Part shown: positions 48,309 to 59,959 of the stretch, piece by piece | How positions within the stretch are numbered: position 1 is the stretch's first letter | Layout: the number at the start of each line of letters is the position of its first letter | DNA from: Bactrocera neohumeralis | Taxonomy: Eukaryota > Arthropoda > Insecta > Diptera > Tephritidae | NCBI RefSeq assembly: GCF_024586455.1 | Contig: NC_065922.1 | Coordinates: 32,732,089-32,796,088, forward strand | DNA: 64,000 nucleotides | Direction of reading: 5' to 3' | Made by a program: the position numbers and the translations under genes | Notes under the pieces: model-generated | What the model saw: the letters and a program-made list of their open reading frames with translations, nothing else | Databases searched by the model: none | Told to the model about the DNA's origin: nothing

Positions 48309-48412
48309 TATATTATATATACGTATATATATTATAGGGTCTCCGACGTTTCGTTCTGACTGTTACGAAAATCGTGGCAAACTGAATATGCCCTATTTAG
48401 GGTATAAAATCT
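48309..48412 (+). repeat. DINE-1-like repeat (family A), copy A5, right part
   Basis: Resumes after the mariner with TATATATTATAGGGTCTCCG, then GTTACGAAAATCGTGGCAAA and GCCCTATTTAGGGTATAAAA. This is the intact 3' end of family A, ending in a short palindromic TTTAGGGTATAAA. Confidence 0.8.
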
Positions 48413-48439
48413 CTTGATCTATTAGTGGTTCTTTCATCC

Positions 48440-48990
48440 TATTTCATGATAAACCTGCAATAGGTTCCAGGACACAGTGATAATCCTGGTAACTGTGAAG
48501 TAGATGAACTAGCCAGAGCAGGGCATATTCTGCAATTTAACTCCAATAATCTTCGACTTGTTCAACAAGCAACCAAGATGAATATGAGATGCACATGTTC
48601 ACTATTAAATTTCAAAAGGAATGACAAAAAACATCTCAACATCTCCACATCTCCGTCTCATTGGCATACATGACAGCAGAATAGGTATAACATGCAACGA
48701 TTATTTTAGAAGCTGCCAAGAGGTCGAAGAAGAAGCGATTCCTCAACAATTTGTACAGCAAAAGAATCGCAATTATCAATAGAGAGTTTGGCGACGTCTC
48801 GGAAGTTGCATTTGCAAAACTATCAGTATTGATGAACCTCATTAAGAGCACAGGATGGTTTAGAGCAGACATAATAGAGTGCGGAAATTTTCTTCCCGGT
48901 AGTTTTACAATGAGCCGTCTAAAGGCCGAGATGTATTGTCAAAAATCCACCTTATTTACAGCATGGGAAATCGTACACACTCCACGGAAG
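48440..48990 (+). pseudogene. non-LTR retrotransposon 3' fragment (RNase H end, zinc knuckle)
   Basis: VPGHSDNPGNCEVDELARAG at 48465-48530 is the last RNase H motif. HDSRIGITCNDYFRSCQEVE near 48670 resembles the zinc-knuckle start in this class, and FGDVSEVAFAKLSVLMNLIK near 48790 the conserved tail. Blocks are in different frames. The piece between is scrambled. Truncated at 5'; 3' end around 48990. Confidence 0.7.
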
Positions 48991-49689
48991 TCAAAATAGA
49001 ATATGTGATGTACTGTATACGGTATAGGGAATAATTGGCGTTTAATTAAAAACATGTTTGCTGTCTGGCGGAGAGAACGATAAAGGTAAATGTAGGTAAT
49101 GATTGAAGAGTTAGTTAAAACTTTGATTTTTGAAAAAATGGTTGCGTCTCAAAAAGTATTTTTTTTTGGGGAAATTACATTTCAAAGTGGCTCACAAAAT
49201 CCAAATTATTATCAGAAATCGTATTGCTTCAACTGTTAACTCTTTGCGGCGCACTAAAATCGATAAAAATTATACATACATTTTATTTTATTTCATTCAT
49301 TTCAAATATTTAATGAAAAAAATATAAATAGACAAAAATTAACTTTCCAGGATTCTGTGCAAGGATATGGTACGATTCTTATACCACCGCGCATATTGTA
49401 CTTGTTTTATTTGTGAAATTCATTGAAGCAACATTTCGGTTTGCTAAGACAAAGTAGCACATTGCAAGCAGAGCACGTCCACCTAGTTCTTCGTTGGTGT
49501 CCCTCTTATTGCTGTTGTACGCACATCTACGTAAAGTGGTTCTGACAACAATGTGACAGTGTTTAACGTGGGATCCTACTGGCGACAGCTTAACTCCACG
49601 GTGCTCAAAAGCACAACGGATCAATACAATGCGTCGATCAGCGCCCTGAAAATTGGGTAACGATTTTCAGTATCAATCGGCAGTGTGGC
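48991..49689. other. gene-free DNA
   Basis: AT-rich to about 49330, then a moderately GC stretch without recognised motifs. Confidence 0.4.
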
Positions 49690-49868
49690 ATGGACACACT
49701 AACCACCTTGGTAGGGCTCGAGGCCCATCAAAAACCTCTGCCGTACTTTGGGTCCGGCACCCGGTTGCAATGCAACTCCACATTCGACTGACAAAGTCAG
49801 TTCTTCCCGCAATTTGGGTTTTAACCACAGCCACCACGAATCTCCACAAAGGGAGTGGTTCTGACAGG
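49690..49868 (-). repeat. inverted partial copy of the SINE-like element
   Basis: The reverse complement contains GTGGAGATTCGTGGTGGCTG, then GGGTGCCGGACCCAAAGTAC and GGCAGAGGTTTTTGATGGGC, matching 33378-33530 in the same order. Both the 5' box and the 3' end are missing. Confidence 0.75.
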
Positions 49869-50639
49869 TTGATAAACCGATAAAGTTTTGGAAGCCTATT
49901 GCAGTAAATTAAAATACTTTTACCATTAGGCTGATATCTCCCAAACTATCTACCGATTTAACTTCAAATTTTTGGAGAATATTATCAAATAGTTATATTC
50001 GACTATGTATAAGTACGAGTATACGTTCAATAATTTTTTTAGCCGACACGAACTTTAGTCGAAATTAAAATTTGATATTGGTTCTGCCAGACACTGTAGA
50101 AACTATACAGTGTTCCGGTGTGTTGAACTCTTACTTATCTCATGTCTTCTGAAGATGATCTTTTTCCTCTTAAATCAGCCCTGGTCAGGGACCATGAATA
50201 ATTTTTGAGGCATTACTGTGAATCCTTAGCACATCGTGAAAGGGACTTTATCATTGTCTCTATTATATACAATTTCCACTGTCTTTTTTCCCCCATTTCA
50301 TTTAGTAGAATAACTCATACTTGGCACTAACAACTTTCTGGGCTGAATTAAGAGTTGCATGAGTACCAAAATATATGAATAGATAGAAACAAAAATGGCA
50401 GACGAGTTTACCCGCTGGGGCGTAGTTAGATACACAATTTTCTTAAGCTGTCACAGACCATTCAACTTTTTAAAGGTTTGTTTGAAGCAACACGTCAGGT
50501 CTTAGAACACTACCAACGCAGAGCATACCAAAAAAGTTACTTTGGAGTAATACTATTGATGGATGCTAATACTTTTAATCAAAAGTGAACTTAGTAATAT
50601 TTTAGGAGCCCACCTTCAGAAATATTGGAAAAGTAGACT
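49869..50639. other. gene-free DNA
   Basis: AT-rich, no recognised element. Confidence 0.4.
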
Positions 50640-50885
50640 CGGCGGAATGCAAAGCAGAATGATGAAGTACTGAAACATTGTCTTTACGAATGTCCAGGGT
50701 TCAGCCGGCTGAGATGGCATATCTTACACGGCTACGTATGCTTCCACTTAAGAGACATTGCGCAGATGGGGAGAAAAAAATTAGTTTCTTTATCAAATCC
50801 ACTGCGTTGTTGGATAAGGCTTAATTTGCTTACCATTCGAGAGCTTAAAAGGCCTCATGATGACTTCAGTGCGACTTCAGCCTGA
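50640..50885 (+). pseudogene. non-LTR C-terminal fragment
   Basis: A frame of 81 codons reads NDEVLKHCLYECPGFSRLRW, HILHGYVCFHLRDIAQMGRK, then NLLTIRELKRPHDDFSATSA and a stop. The HCLYECPGFSRLR block is the second half of the zinc knuckle that ends many non-LTR reverse transcriptase proteins. Upstream sequence is not readable. It is a small fragment with no catalytic part. Confidence 0.6.
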
Positions 50886-51394
50886 CACTGCTGCGCTTAC
50901 CTTTTCTTTTAAGTCAACTGATCTTTCAATTCCTATTTATGATATTTTTATCTAGAATAATACTTTCCTCACAGACAGGGAGAGACCAATATACACTTTG
51001 CTTAAATCAAAGGAGGTCTATCTTTAGCTGTTGCTACAAAGTAGAACTCAAATGATTTTTGTTTACAAGCTCCTGATGTTTGTACCAAAAGTTTCATGAC
51101 ATTTAAAGAGGTTCGTAAAACGGAACTGAGTGAAAACCACTAAAAGCTTCATATCACCTAAAGAAAAGAACAACTTAAATTTAATAGACAACTCTTTTGA
51201 CTTCCATCCGATATCATTTTCTTTATTCAACACATTCTTAAATTGCATAAAACCGTTTACGTAACACTTTAATATGGCTAATATAGAAATTGTTGATAGT
51301 TGCGCTTAAAAGCTTATCCTTTAAGCGCACGTACCAAAGGCTTTCAATGCCAATGTTTATTCCCCAATGATTTTCTTAAATTAGTTTTCCGCTT
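50886..51394. other. gene-free DNA
   Basis: No recognised motif. Confidence 0.4.
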
Positions 51395-52100
51395 TTAGTC
51401 GAGTATACAGGCCAGTTGACCGACATCAACGGCGATTTCCGTGCCAAGCAAAGCAAAGTTGATAAACGAAAGCAGAAAAAATCCTGAAAAAAATAAGACT
51501 AAGTGAAGTGGCGCAAGCCAAGTTCGGTCGCGTGCAAAGAAGTCACACATTTCTATTCTGCAGCTGCGTGCGCAGCCAATAAGTGAGCAAATAAATACCT
51601 CAATTTCATTTTCGAACTTATCGCTTCGCTGATATCTAACGACGTTACGTGCTGCAGAATCAATTTCAGTGCAAAAACAAAAAGAAACACGGCGGATTGG
51701 GTGAAGAAAGCACGAGAGAGGTCGTAAAAAAGCACATAAGAAATTACAGAAAGGCTGCGACGACCTAACGACCCAGCCGACACAGTGCAACACTGCGCGC
51801 GAGCTTCTAAGAATCTTAAGACAAACAGAAAGAAAATGGTAACTGAGCACGAAGCAGTGTAAACACGAACAAAATCGTGGCAATAAAATAAATAAAATGC
51901 AACACGTTGTGCGGATCTGATAAGAGCCAAAGTGGCAAGGACACTGACAGAAGACTACACAGTCTGTTGACAGTCAACAAGCGAAGCAGCTGAAGCTAGT
52001 GGGTAGACGAAGATTTAGTTTAGTGGAGTGGAGAAATGGAGCACCCAAAGGGACATACAAATGTTACCTCAAGCACCCGACTTGGTCAGGAGGCACCAAG
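51395..52100 (+). other. candidate non-coding first exon or promoter block
   Basis: Non-repetitive, A-rich, leader-like sequence that differs from the surrounding repeats. It begins after TTTTAGTCGAGTATACAGGC and contains no long ATG frame. Possible donors are AAG followed by GTAAAG at 52101 and ATG followed by GTAACT at 51840. The minus-strand frames over this block look compositional. It could be an alternative first exon feeding the acceptor at 62817; nothing proves transcription. Confidence 0.22.
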
Positions 52101-52849
52101 GTAAAGTTTGTCAGTCACCAGCCAGACTTCCTCCCACCGTTCACTCGCCCGTTGCTTGAGAGCATAGTTGTAATTGTCCAACCGAAATGCATTCAGAAAA
52201 AAATATACACGAAAACGGTGTTCCAAAAACATATGTGGACGAAAAGCAAAACAACAACAACATGCAAGTTTTATCTCTCTTCCGTCAGCAATTTGGTCAT
52301 TGCTGCTTGCTGGCCTCTCACAACTCTGCCTTTCGGATGATACGACCCTGAGAAGACACGGGGTGCGGTTTCGGAATTTACTACGTGTAAATGTAAATAG
52401 CGGCACGTTCTGCGTTCGAAGACAAATGCACAGCTGTCAAGCGGACAATAATGCTAACATAACGGCAGCGTCAACAATAAGCGCGCGCGTATGTATAAAA
52501 TAATAAAATACTTGGAAAAAATGCGCGGTACTCATGGGCGGTTCGTATTCATAGAACAAAGAGAAGCGCAAAAATACGCAACACGCGACGGGACATTTAA
52601 GTACAACGAGCTGCGATGTGTGTAAACAAACAAAAGCAAAGATCACGTGCTGACTTTCTTCACTGACTCTTGTTTTTTATTTTATTTTACTTAGTTATTG
52701 CGATAAAATTCCATTTGTATGTTTTGCTTTCTGCCGGTGCATCCTTCCATATTTGCAGTTTTGCAGTGGGACGGAATTCGATGGAATTTCATAGACCTGT
52801 AGCTTTATCAACAAGTTGAACTCGGTCATATATAGATTTTGCGAAAGGA
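52101..52849. other. unique DNA
   Basis: Continues the non-repetitive block to about 52680. CGCGCGCGTATG near 52481. No gene recognised. Confidence 0.35.
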
Positions 52850-53370
52850 TGCTGGTTTGCGGGCTTACAAAATCCAACTCGTGCAAGAATTTCGGTCAAA
52901 GGACCCAAAACGAGATGACCACCCATTCCGAGTTTCACAAGAAAATTTTGTTCAGCGATGATGCTCAGTTTCGCTTGAATGGATAAATTTAGTTGTCGCA
53001 TGGAGTGATGCTAATACAGAAGCGACTGTTGAGACCCCGGGACACCGTTACATTCTCAAAAAGTCACCGCTTCGTATGAGTTATAGGCAGAGGGAATCAT
53101 TTGACCATATTTCTTAAAAACGAAGCCGCCCATAATTTTACAGTCAATAGGGAACACTACAGAGACAGCATTAATGACTCTTTAGAGCCTGAGTCGCACG
53201 ATTTTGAAGTGACCTCCAAACTAGATGGCGCTACATGGTATACAGCCAACAAAACAACCTCCTTATTGGACAACAGTTTTGGTAAGCGCATTATCTCGCG
53301 TCGTGAACTCATGGCGAGGCCTCTAAGATCTGCGATTCAACAGAGGTACTTTTGGACAGATCACGCGTGA
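52850..53370 (+). pseudogene. IS630/mariner-relative transposase fragment, copy 1
   Basis: Plus-strand pieces: KILFSDDAQFRLNG near 52935 (first catalytic Asp, stop right after), AWSDANTEATVETPGHRYIL, then FLKNEAAHNFTVNREHYRDS (53104-53165), and TWYTANKTTSLLDNSFGKRI, where the family usually has the second Asp as QQDGATCHTA. The frame then runs off before the third catalytic block. The N-terminal helix-turn-helix is not seen. The next copy of the same family begins immediately to the right. Confidence 0.75.
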
Positions 53371-53399
53371 GTCGTGTGAAGCTGTCATGTTATTTTTGT

Positions 53400-54092
53400 T
53401 CAGCATGCAGTGAAGAAAATATAGAAGCCGTAGTTGAGGCTGTACACGAAGACCGTTCGGCGCCGTTCACAGCATCTCGGACTGACTTATGGAATGACTT
53501 GGCGTATTTTACGTCGAGATCTTAAATTCAAAGTGTACAAAATATGCCTCTGAAGCAACATCGCTTCCCTCTATGGGCTCTTGAAAAGTTTCAAGAAGAT
53601 CCGACGTTTTCGAGCCAAATTTTGTTCAGCGCAGAGGCCCACTTCTGGCTCAATGGGTATGTAAACGAGCAAAAGTGCAACATTTGGGACGAAGAGCAAC
53701 GAGATTCAAGAGCTGCCATTTCATCTAGAAAAAACCAAGGTTTGGTGTGGTTTTTGGGCCGATGGAATCACTGATTGTTCACCAAGATCGTATGTTATCA
53801 CACCGTTAGACTTTTTCCTGTGGGGATGTGTAAAGGCTAAAGCCTATACGGATAATCTCGCTTCGGTTCAGACCTTGGAGCAAAACATCAAAATGCTCAA
53901 ACGAGCCATCGAAAATTGAACTCTATAAATGGACCATCTGAGACTTTGCCGCGGCCAACATTCAAAAGACATAATCTTCAAAAAATAAATGCCGAAGAAT
54001 GTTCTTTCGAATAATAATAAACAATCCCTATTAAATTTGATATTTCGGTGTTTTTTCTTTAAAAAAAGTAGGGAACCTCGAAATGGATTACC
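53400..54092 (+). pseudogene. IS630/mariner-relative transposase, copy 2, internally deleted
   Basis: Order of pieces: ENIEAVVEAVHEDRSAPFTA (helix-turn-helix linker), then TYGMTWRILRRDLKFKVYKI, FPLWALEKFQEDPTFSSQIL, FSAEAHFWLNGYVNEQKCNI (first catalytic position, Asp changed to Ala), and GFWADGIT. A deletion jumps from there to PRSYDVITPLDFFLWGCVK. MDHLRLCRGQHSKDIIFKK is the C-terminus. The 3' terminus AAATGGATTACC at 54081-54092 matches the end of the 60471 copy (AAATGGATCACC). It is inactive. Confidence 0.78.
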
Positions 54093-54439
54093 TTTTATAT
54101 ACTATTTTTTGGAAGAGATATACATACATATATTTTCGACAAACATAACCTTAAAACCCAAGTTCGTAATAGTAAAGGCCTGTGCGGGACGTAAATTGTC
54201 CGTTAAGAAAATAAAAGTTCAGATTTGTATTTTGAAGAAGTCTAGCAACTTAGTAGTCTCTATGTTCCAACAAAACAGTCGATAACTATGAGGAAGGCGT
54301 CAAACTCGCACTCAAATACTAGTGCATTGACATTTGCTGAAGCGTAATAATTCGAGAAGGACCGGAATCCATGACAAAGCATGCTTCTTCCGTTTACTTT
54401 TCCAGAACATTATATTAGATTATGGAATCTAAAATCGCT
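54093..54439. other. gene-free DNA
   Basis: Short AT-rich interval between transposon remnants. Confidence 0.4.
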
Positions 54440-54950
54440 GTTTAAGACAAAAAATACAAAAAAGTTGGTTGGAATATCGGAAGGATCAGTGAAAACCAGA
54501 TTGAGAGATCATTTGGGTTTAAAACAAGTGAAAGCACGATTGGTTCCAAAATCAGTAAATTTTATCGAAAAACGGCGTCTCGGTAACGTCTGTGAAACAA
54601 TGTTTTTCGACTACCAGGGTGTCACGAAACGTACTCTGGCGATGAGTTTTGGATCGATGCTTGCGACCCAGAAACAGACGATCAATTGGCCAAATATCGC
54701 GCCAAAGGGGAGGCGAGACCGAAAAAACCACATCAAGGCAAGTCAAAGCTCAAAGTTATGTTGGCAGTTTTCTTCGATTATCGAGGTGTGGTGCACTTCG
54801 AATTCCTTCCGACCGCCCAAACTATCTAACGCGTCGTTTGCGCGAAACTATTCATAAAAAGAGGTTGGAATTATGGGCCAACTCTTTGGTTTTGCGCCAC
54901 GAAGAAAGTTTTCAAAGAACAAAATCAATACTATATTTACTTTGAAAAGC
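54440..54950 (+). pseudogene. mariner (VKARL family), middle part
   Basis: VGISEGSVKTRLRDHLGLKQ, VKARLVPKSVNFIEKRRLGN, VCETMFFDYQGVTKRTLAMS come first. In the next frame DEFWIDACDPETDDQLAKYR carries the first catalytic Asp region, then KPHQGKSKLKVMLAVFFDYR and GVVHFEFLPTAQTI. In another frame RLREAIRLKKRGWNYGPTLW-like sequence is seen, and the element ends near 54950. The second and third aspartates are missing. Same family as 43376 and 59960. Confidence 0.75.
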
Positions 54951-56640
54951 CCACGGTGCTCCGACTTTTGAACACAATAACTTCCTTCCAACAGTGTTGC
55001 CCCCACTTTCTTTTATAGTATAATGGTATTGTCCAAACAAAACTATCGCATTGTTTACTTGTGCTGCTGTCAACCTTTTTGCTGTGGCTTTTATTTCCAT
55101 TCCCAGAGCGCTTGCAAAGTAAAACCGCTGCCAATGCAATGCGAGAGTGCAAACAACACTTTAAAACGCGACTATACCCGCATTTACTCTTCGTCCATGC
55201 AAAGGTTTGTATCCCAGCAGTCTCTTTGCACAAATGCCATTGAGTTTATTTGCTGTGTGGTCCCCTCACATTCCTCGTCGTTCTCATTCATTGCTGACGG
55301 TGTTCATATGACAGCGACTATTTTTAATGTTGTTTATATTTACACACTGACAAATAAATGTGCACAGACATAGCTATATGCATGTCTGTCTGTATGTGTA
55401 AGTATTGTTGACATTGAGAGAATAACAAATGCTCTAAAATAAGAAAATTTCGCGTCAGCGCTAAGTTTGTTTGTCCTACTGGTCGTCAACGTTTTATGAG
55501 AAATCGCTTCGGGCTAAAACGTCTAGTGGTTCTTAGACATCATCCTTCTGCTCTGTAGAATTTGGTTTGGTTTTGCTTAGCAGAATCACTAGCACTTTCA
55601 ATGTCGCACGATGCCTTCGGGTTGGCAGGACCTGTAGTCAGCAGAAATGCATTTGCCAAAAGCTTCCGTGAGGTTATGTTAATTGCAATTTACAGGAGGC
55701 AGAGAAAAGCGGATAGTGGTTCTAAGTACATTTTTTCTACAGCCGAACACTTCCATACTACACGGAGAAACTATAGTCACTGAATATATTATGGGTATGC
55801 ATATAGAGAATAGCTTAGATTTTTCTTACAAGCAAATTTGCCAGCAAAATTGTAAATATAATGAGTATACAATTAGGAGCCACTTTTTTCTGATCTCGTA
55901 AAAAATTTCTACATTTTTAGAAATGAAAAAACGCCGGCGACCAGCGATAATTTTATAAAGGTACTAGTTTATAAAGGACCTTAAATCAAATTCCTGTGAA
56001 GTTTCGCTAATAGTTATGACATAGTTGTTCTCCCGTTATTATTAACGCGCCAAAATGTAGGCAACAATTTTTACACCTCTTTCGGTAATTTGCATAATTT
56101 ATGCTCCATCTCTGTTCCGAAATTCAAATCGTCACTGAATATTTGGGAATGCGAAAGAAAGCTTTGTGCACAGTTGTTGTAGTCCCAGCTCACAATTCAT
56201 ACAGTATACAAAAAAGCATGCTAAAATTGAATGCAATGAGCTTCAAACAATTTCGGCATCCATTAAATTTAGCGGAACTGGTCCTTAGGTACTTATCCTA
56301 AATCTCAGACTTCAATAAAAAGTCCGCTACTAAAATGGTAACACAATAAAAATATCTAAAACGGCGTGATAGATATCAACTTGTCTTGGCTTTCCCTATT
56401 CACATTTTCCCTTTATTTAACGAAACCCAACCAATCAGGCAGCGCCCTATTATCCCTACAGCTTTTTACCTCTTCTTTGTTTAAAGGGTTTGGTATGTGA
56501 TCGACATTATTAAGGGCTCGACTACATAATTTGGCACTTAAGGCAATAATCAAGTCTAGAAATTTTGTTAAAAAAACAATAAATTTCGATAAATTTGATA
56601 TTAAAAAAATATCTTCCAAAAATAATTCGGAAAATTATAA
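54951..56640. other. unique DNA, no recognised gene
   Basis: Several frames of 60-116 codons are open here, but they overlap on both strands and show no domain. Part (55440-55780) is GC-richer and might be repeat-derived. Confidence 0.35.
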
Positions 56641-57060
56641 TTTGATTAATTTAATTTAAATCAAATTTATAGCTGTTTAAATATCGAGACAACTACATCG
56701 GTTTCAGAACAAACTGTAAATGCGTTTTTCTCGAAAATATCTGCTTCGGTGCGATTGTCACCATATCTCAAGTTGTAATCAGTCGCTTTACTTGAAATTA
56801 GGTATGAATATCCTTCAAACATTTGTAATTTCTAATATTTTTTGAAAACTCGCTAAAAGATAAAAATTAGTAAATAAATCGACGGTTATTCTTAGTAGTC
56901 GTCATTTTATAAGAATTTTCGTTCCAGTTTTATTGGTTTAATCCATCATTGTTTAGTTTTTAAATGATCGCAAGGCCTTTATCCTTCTAGAAAATTATTG
57001 TGTGTACTTTTAAGATATGAACAATGAAAATATATAAAAATGGATAGTAAAAATAACAAT
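56641..57060. repeat. family C-like MITE fragment
   Basis: Contains AAATGCGTTTTTCTCGAAAA near 56718 and TTTACTTGAAATTAGG near 56792, both variants of phrases at 848-930. No termini are visible. Confidence 0.35.
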
Positions 57061-57064
57061 TTTT

Positions 57065-57218
57065 TATACCCTGAACAGCGTATATTAAGTTTGCTAAGAA
57101 GTTTCTAACATGCTCAATGAAAAGTTGGAGACCCTATAAAAAATATATATGTATAAATGATCGAAATGATGAGCTGAGTCGATTTAGTATTTTCCGTCTG
57201 CCAGTCAGTGTGTCTGTA
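57065..57218 (-). repeat. DINE-1-like repeat (family A), copy A6, end module
   Basis: Starts TTTTTTATACCCTGAACAGC (reverse of the family 3' end), then GAGACCCTATAAAAAATATA and GAGCTGAGTCGATTTAGTAT. It is interrupted at the TA at 57217-57218 by a mariner. Confidence 0.8.
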
Positions 57219-57788
57219 CCAGGTTGTCCAACAAGTTTTGGGGTTCGATAAGAGAGGGCGTTGCACTAGCCCAAAATTTTTGATTGTTTTGTTGATACAC
57301 TTTATGCACGTATGTGAAGTTTCATTTCAACATGTCAATTAATTTTTTGTTTACAAGCCATTTAGTGTCGTTGCAATGGAAAATACTAATATCGTGCCTT
57401 ATTTTTTGGAAGGTGTAGCAAAAAAAAATTTTTGTATAATGTTGTTTACCTACAATTAGAACAATAGAAATATGGGTTGCTGAATTTAAACGTGGTCGTA
57501 CAAGCCTTGAAGAAGATCCACGTGAAGGACGTCCAAAAAGCGCATTAATAGCAGAAATCATAGCCAAAATACAGGATATGGTTTTGGAAGATCGTTTGAT
57601 CGATTGACTAGGCAGTGTGAGCCATATTTTCAGTGAAATTTTGGGTTTTAGAAAACTGTGTGCACAATGGGTGCCGCATTCGCTAACAATGGAACAAAAA
57701 CACATTCGAATGCGACTTTCTCAGCAACATTGGGAGCGTTTTAAAAAGGATAAAGTGGATTTTGTGCGTCGATTCATCACTTATGGCA
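57219..57788 (+). pseudogene. mariner 5' half inserted in DINE-like copy A6
   Basis: The terminus CCAGGTTGTCCAACAAGTTT starts right after TA. The transposase begins MENTNIVPYFLEG at 57376. TIEIWVAEFKRGRTSLEEDP and REGRPKSALIAEIIAKIQDM form the DNA-binding part, then a stop. FRKLCAQWVPHSLTMEQKHI and RLSQQHWERFKKDKVDFVRR, then FITYGTD, end exactly before the first catalytic block. No 3' half or terminus exists. A deletion removed it together with about 30 bases of the host repeat. It may still show the DNA-binding part but has no catalytic domain. Confidence 0.85.
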
Positions 57789-58095
57789 CCGATCTGAAAT
57801 TTTGCTCACGCCATTTTCTCTCAAAGAAGCTGCTCATTTGTCGGAACAGCTCATATCGGACCACTAAAGTATATATACTATATATAAAGTATATAATAGC
57901 TGTCATGCAAACTGAACGATCGTAAACAAGTGCTTGTATGGAAAACTCTTTCTTTAGACGAGATGTCTTCACGAAATTTGGCACATCATATTATCCAAGA
58001 TAGCAACGTAATTTCCGAAGAAATTGTTGAGAGTGGATCGCTATAGCATATAGCTGTCATACAATCTGACAGATCAAAAGTAGTTCAAGCAAGGA
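57789..58095 (-). repeat. DINE-1-like repeat (family A), copy A6, core
   Basis: Resumes with TGAAATTTTGCTCACGCC and AGAAGCTGCTCATTTGTCGG. Core landmarks TAGCTGTCAT occur at 57897 and 58051, exactly 154 bp apart. The hairpin end is missing on the right. Confidence 0.8.
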
Positions 58096-59714
58096 ATATA
58101 GGTTCGGACCGAAACTAAAGTTTTATCTCTCTTTCCATCAATTGCCAAAAAGTGCTTGAAATTCTAGACACTGCAGTACTATGTATACTTCCTTAGAATG
58201 GAGGATTTAACCGCAAATTCAGAGAGTACACATTAAATAGATCATGATGTCCATGCATTTTTAAAACTCTCCAATATAGCAACATTGCTGCAATGCCAAC
58301 AAACTAAATACGTATATAGATAAGTATATAGAAATGTGCATAGGCAAATGTCATTCAACTTTGTCGCATCAAATAAAATCGAAATATTTGGCACTGGCAT
58401 ACCATGCTTTCACTTTATTAAATGGCGTTGTGGATGTGCTTCGCCGAACGTGAAAGCATATTTTGCAATTTAATAATTAAATTCCTGCTGCACCTTACCT
58501 TGATGCATTAGTGATAGAGAAAAACAGATGGAAAGGCAGAGAGCGAGAGAGGGAAAGAGTGTGTGGGTTAAGCTTTTGTGCAGGTGCAATATATTAGAAG
58601 CAAAACCGCGTTGCCAAGTCCAGCAGAGCAAAAAGTCGGTAAAGCTAACAACATAAGCATACATACATATATGTACACACATAAATATATACATATATAC
58701 ACACACATTTATATACAAACACACGGACATTCTGGCTTTTACGCTGTGCATACAAGTACGCATTCGCAGCCACAAAAACAACTCGGTGAGATGCCGGCAA
58801 TGGAGCGCTGCGAATGCGACAGGTGCACGCTACTACATTTATACTGTTGGGTTAGTATGTAGACCAACTAGGCGGCATGTTGCCAGGAAACAACGGCAGC
58901 AGACAGGTTGGTAAAAGGCGGCAGGCAGAACACGTGCGGCGTAATAAAATCGGAAAGCTTGTGGATGCAGGACGAAAAGAACAAAAATACTGCAAGCATA
59001 TAGTAAAAAGTAGCAAGATATGCATGTATGGACACACACACACACCTTAATGTACATATATGAGCACGTACACAGCTCGCCAGTAGATTTCACGCCAAGT
59101 CATGTGACTGCAAGCAGGCAGGAGAACCACTCACAAACGTTTATTCAGTTTGATATCATTTCAGGCGTGCTTGTATGTGTGTGTGTGGCTATGAGAACAT
59201 ATGCAGACACTTGTAACTGCTATTTACGGAAGAAATACGGCGCGTGTCCTTTCAGCGCAAAACGCTGCAGTGGCACATAAAAAACCTCATAGAAGCACGG
59301 CGTGGGGGGTGACGGGTTTGTGCAACGCTTTAATCAAATTCGCGGTGTTGCACAAATGGCGCACACACACTCACATAACTACCTGAGGTATATTGAATAA
59401 ATGCAGCTGAGGTAATAGTCGCGTGCTGGTGTTAAATATGTTTACATTTCAGCACTTTCAATAAAGGCTTATATTCACACACACACATACACAAGTTAAA
59501 AGATAAAACTAAGAAGTCAGTGAAATGGTGCGTTGCACGTACGAATCGACGGTATTTAAGGCTTGAAGTTTTAGTTTGAGACAAATGGAATCATGTAAGT
59601 GTATCGATATGCTCGTAACCATAGCTTGGTGATCTTAAAAGAAGAGTCCAAAACATTTCAAAAATCACTGAAGCTATATTCTAGCTCAAAACTGCATTTC
59701 TTATAGCATATTAC
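58096..59714. other. unique DNA with TA/CA microsatellites
   Basis: TACATATATACACACACA-type tracts at 58660-58710, CACACACACAC near 59033 and GTGTGTGTG near 59177. No convincing gene. It probably belongs to an intron. Confidence 0.4.
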
Positions 59715-59945
59715 AGCATACAAAAGTCATTATCTTGATTTTGATCGTTCAGTTTTATGACAGCTATATGTTATAAGTGTTCAATCAGAACAATTTGTGT
59801 GAGATTGTAGAGGTGCCTTTAATAATAATCTATGTCAAATTTCGTTACGACACCTTAACAAATAAAAAAGTTTCCCATATAAGGACTTGAGCTTCAGGCC
59901 AGTTTGTATAGCAGAACAAATAATATGGTATAGTTGATATACTAC
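59715..59945 (+). repeat. DINE-1-like repeat (family A), copy A7, left part
   Basis: CAGCTATATG at 59761 and a degraded landmark at about 59910 mark two core units. The second unit breaks off after GGTATAG and seems to resume at 60774 (GCTATAGTGG). Confidence 0.6.
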
Positions 59946-59959
59946 TGTGATTTCATTTG

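Noticed and set aside
51395..51930. Minus-strand frames of 162 and 125 codons
   Set aside because: They overlap each other, are Phe/Cys/Ser-rich from the A-rich opposite strand, and show no domain or splice pattern.
57219..57788. Possibility of a functional mariner protein
   Set aside because: It has a stop within the DNA-binding part and no catalytic domain.
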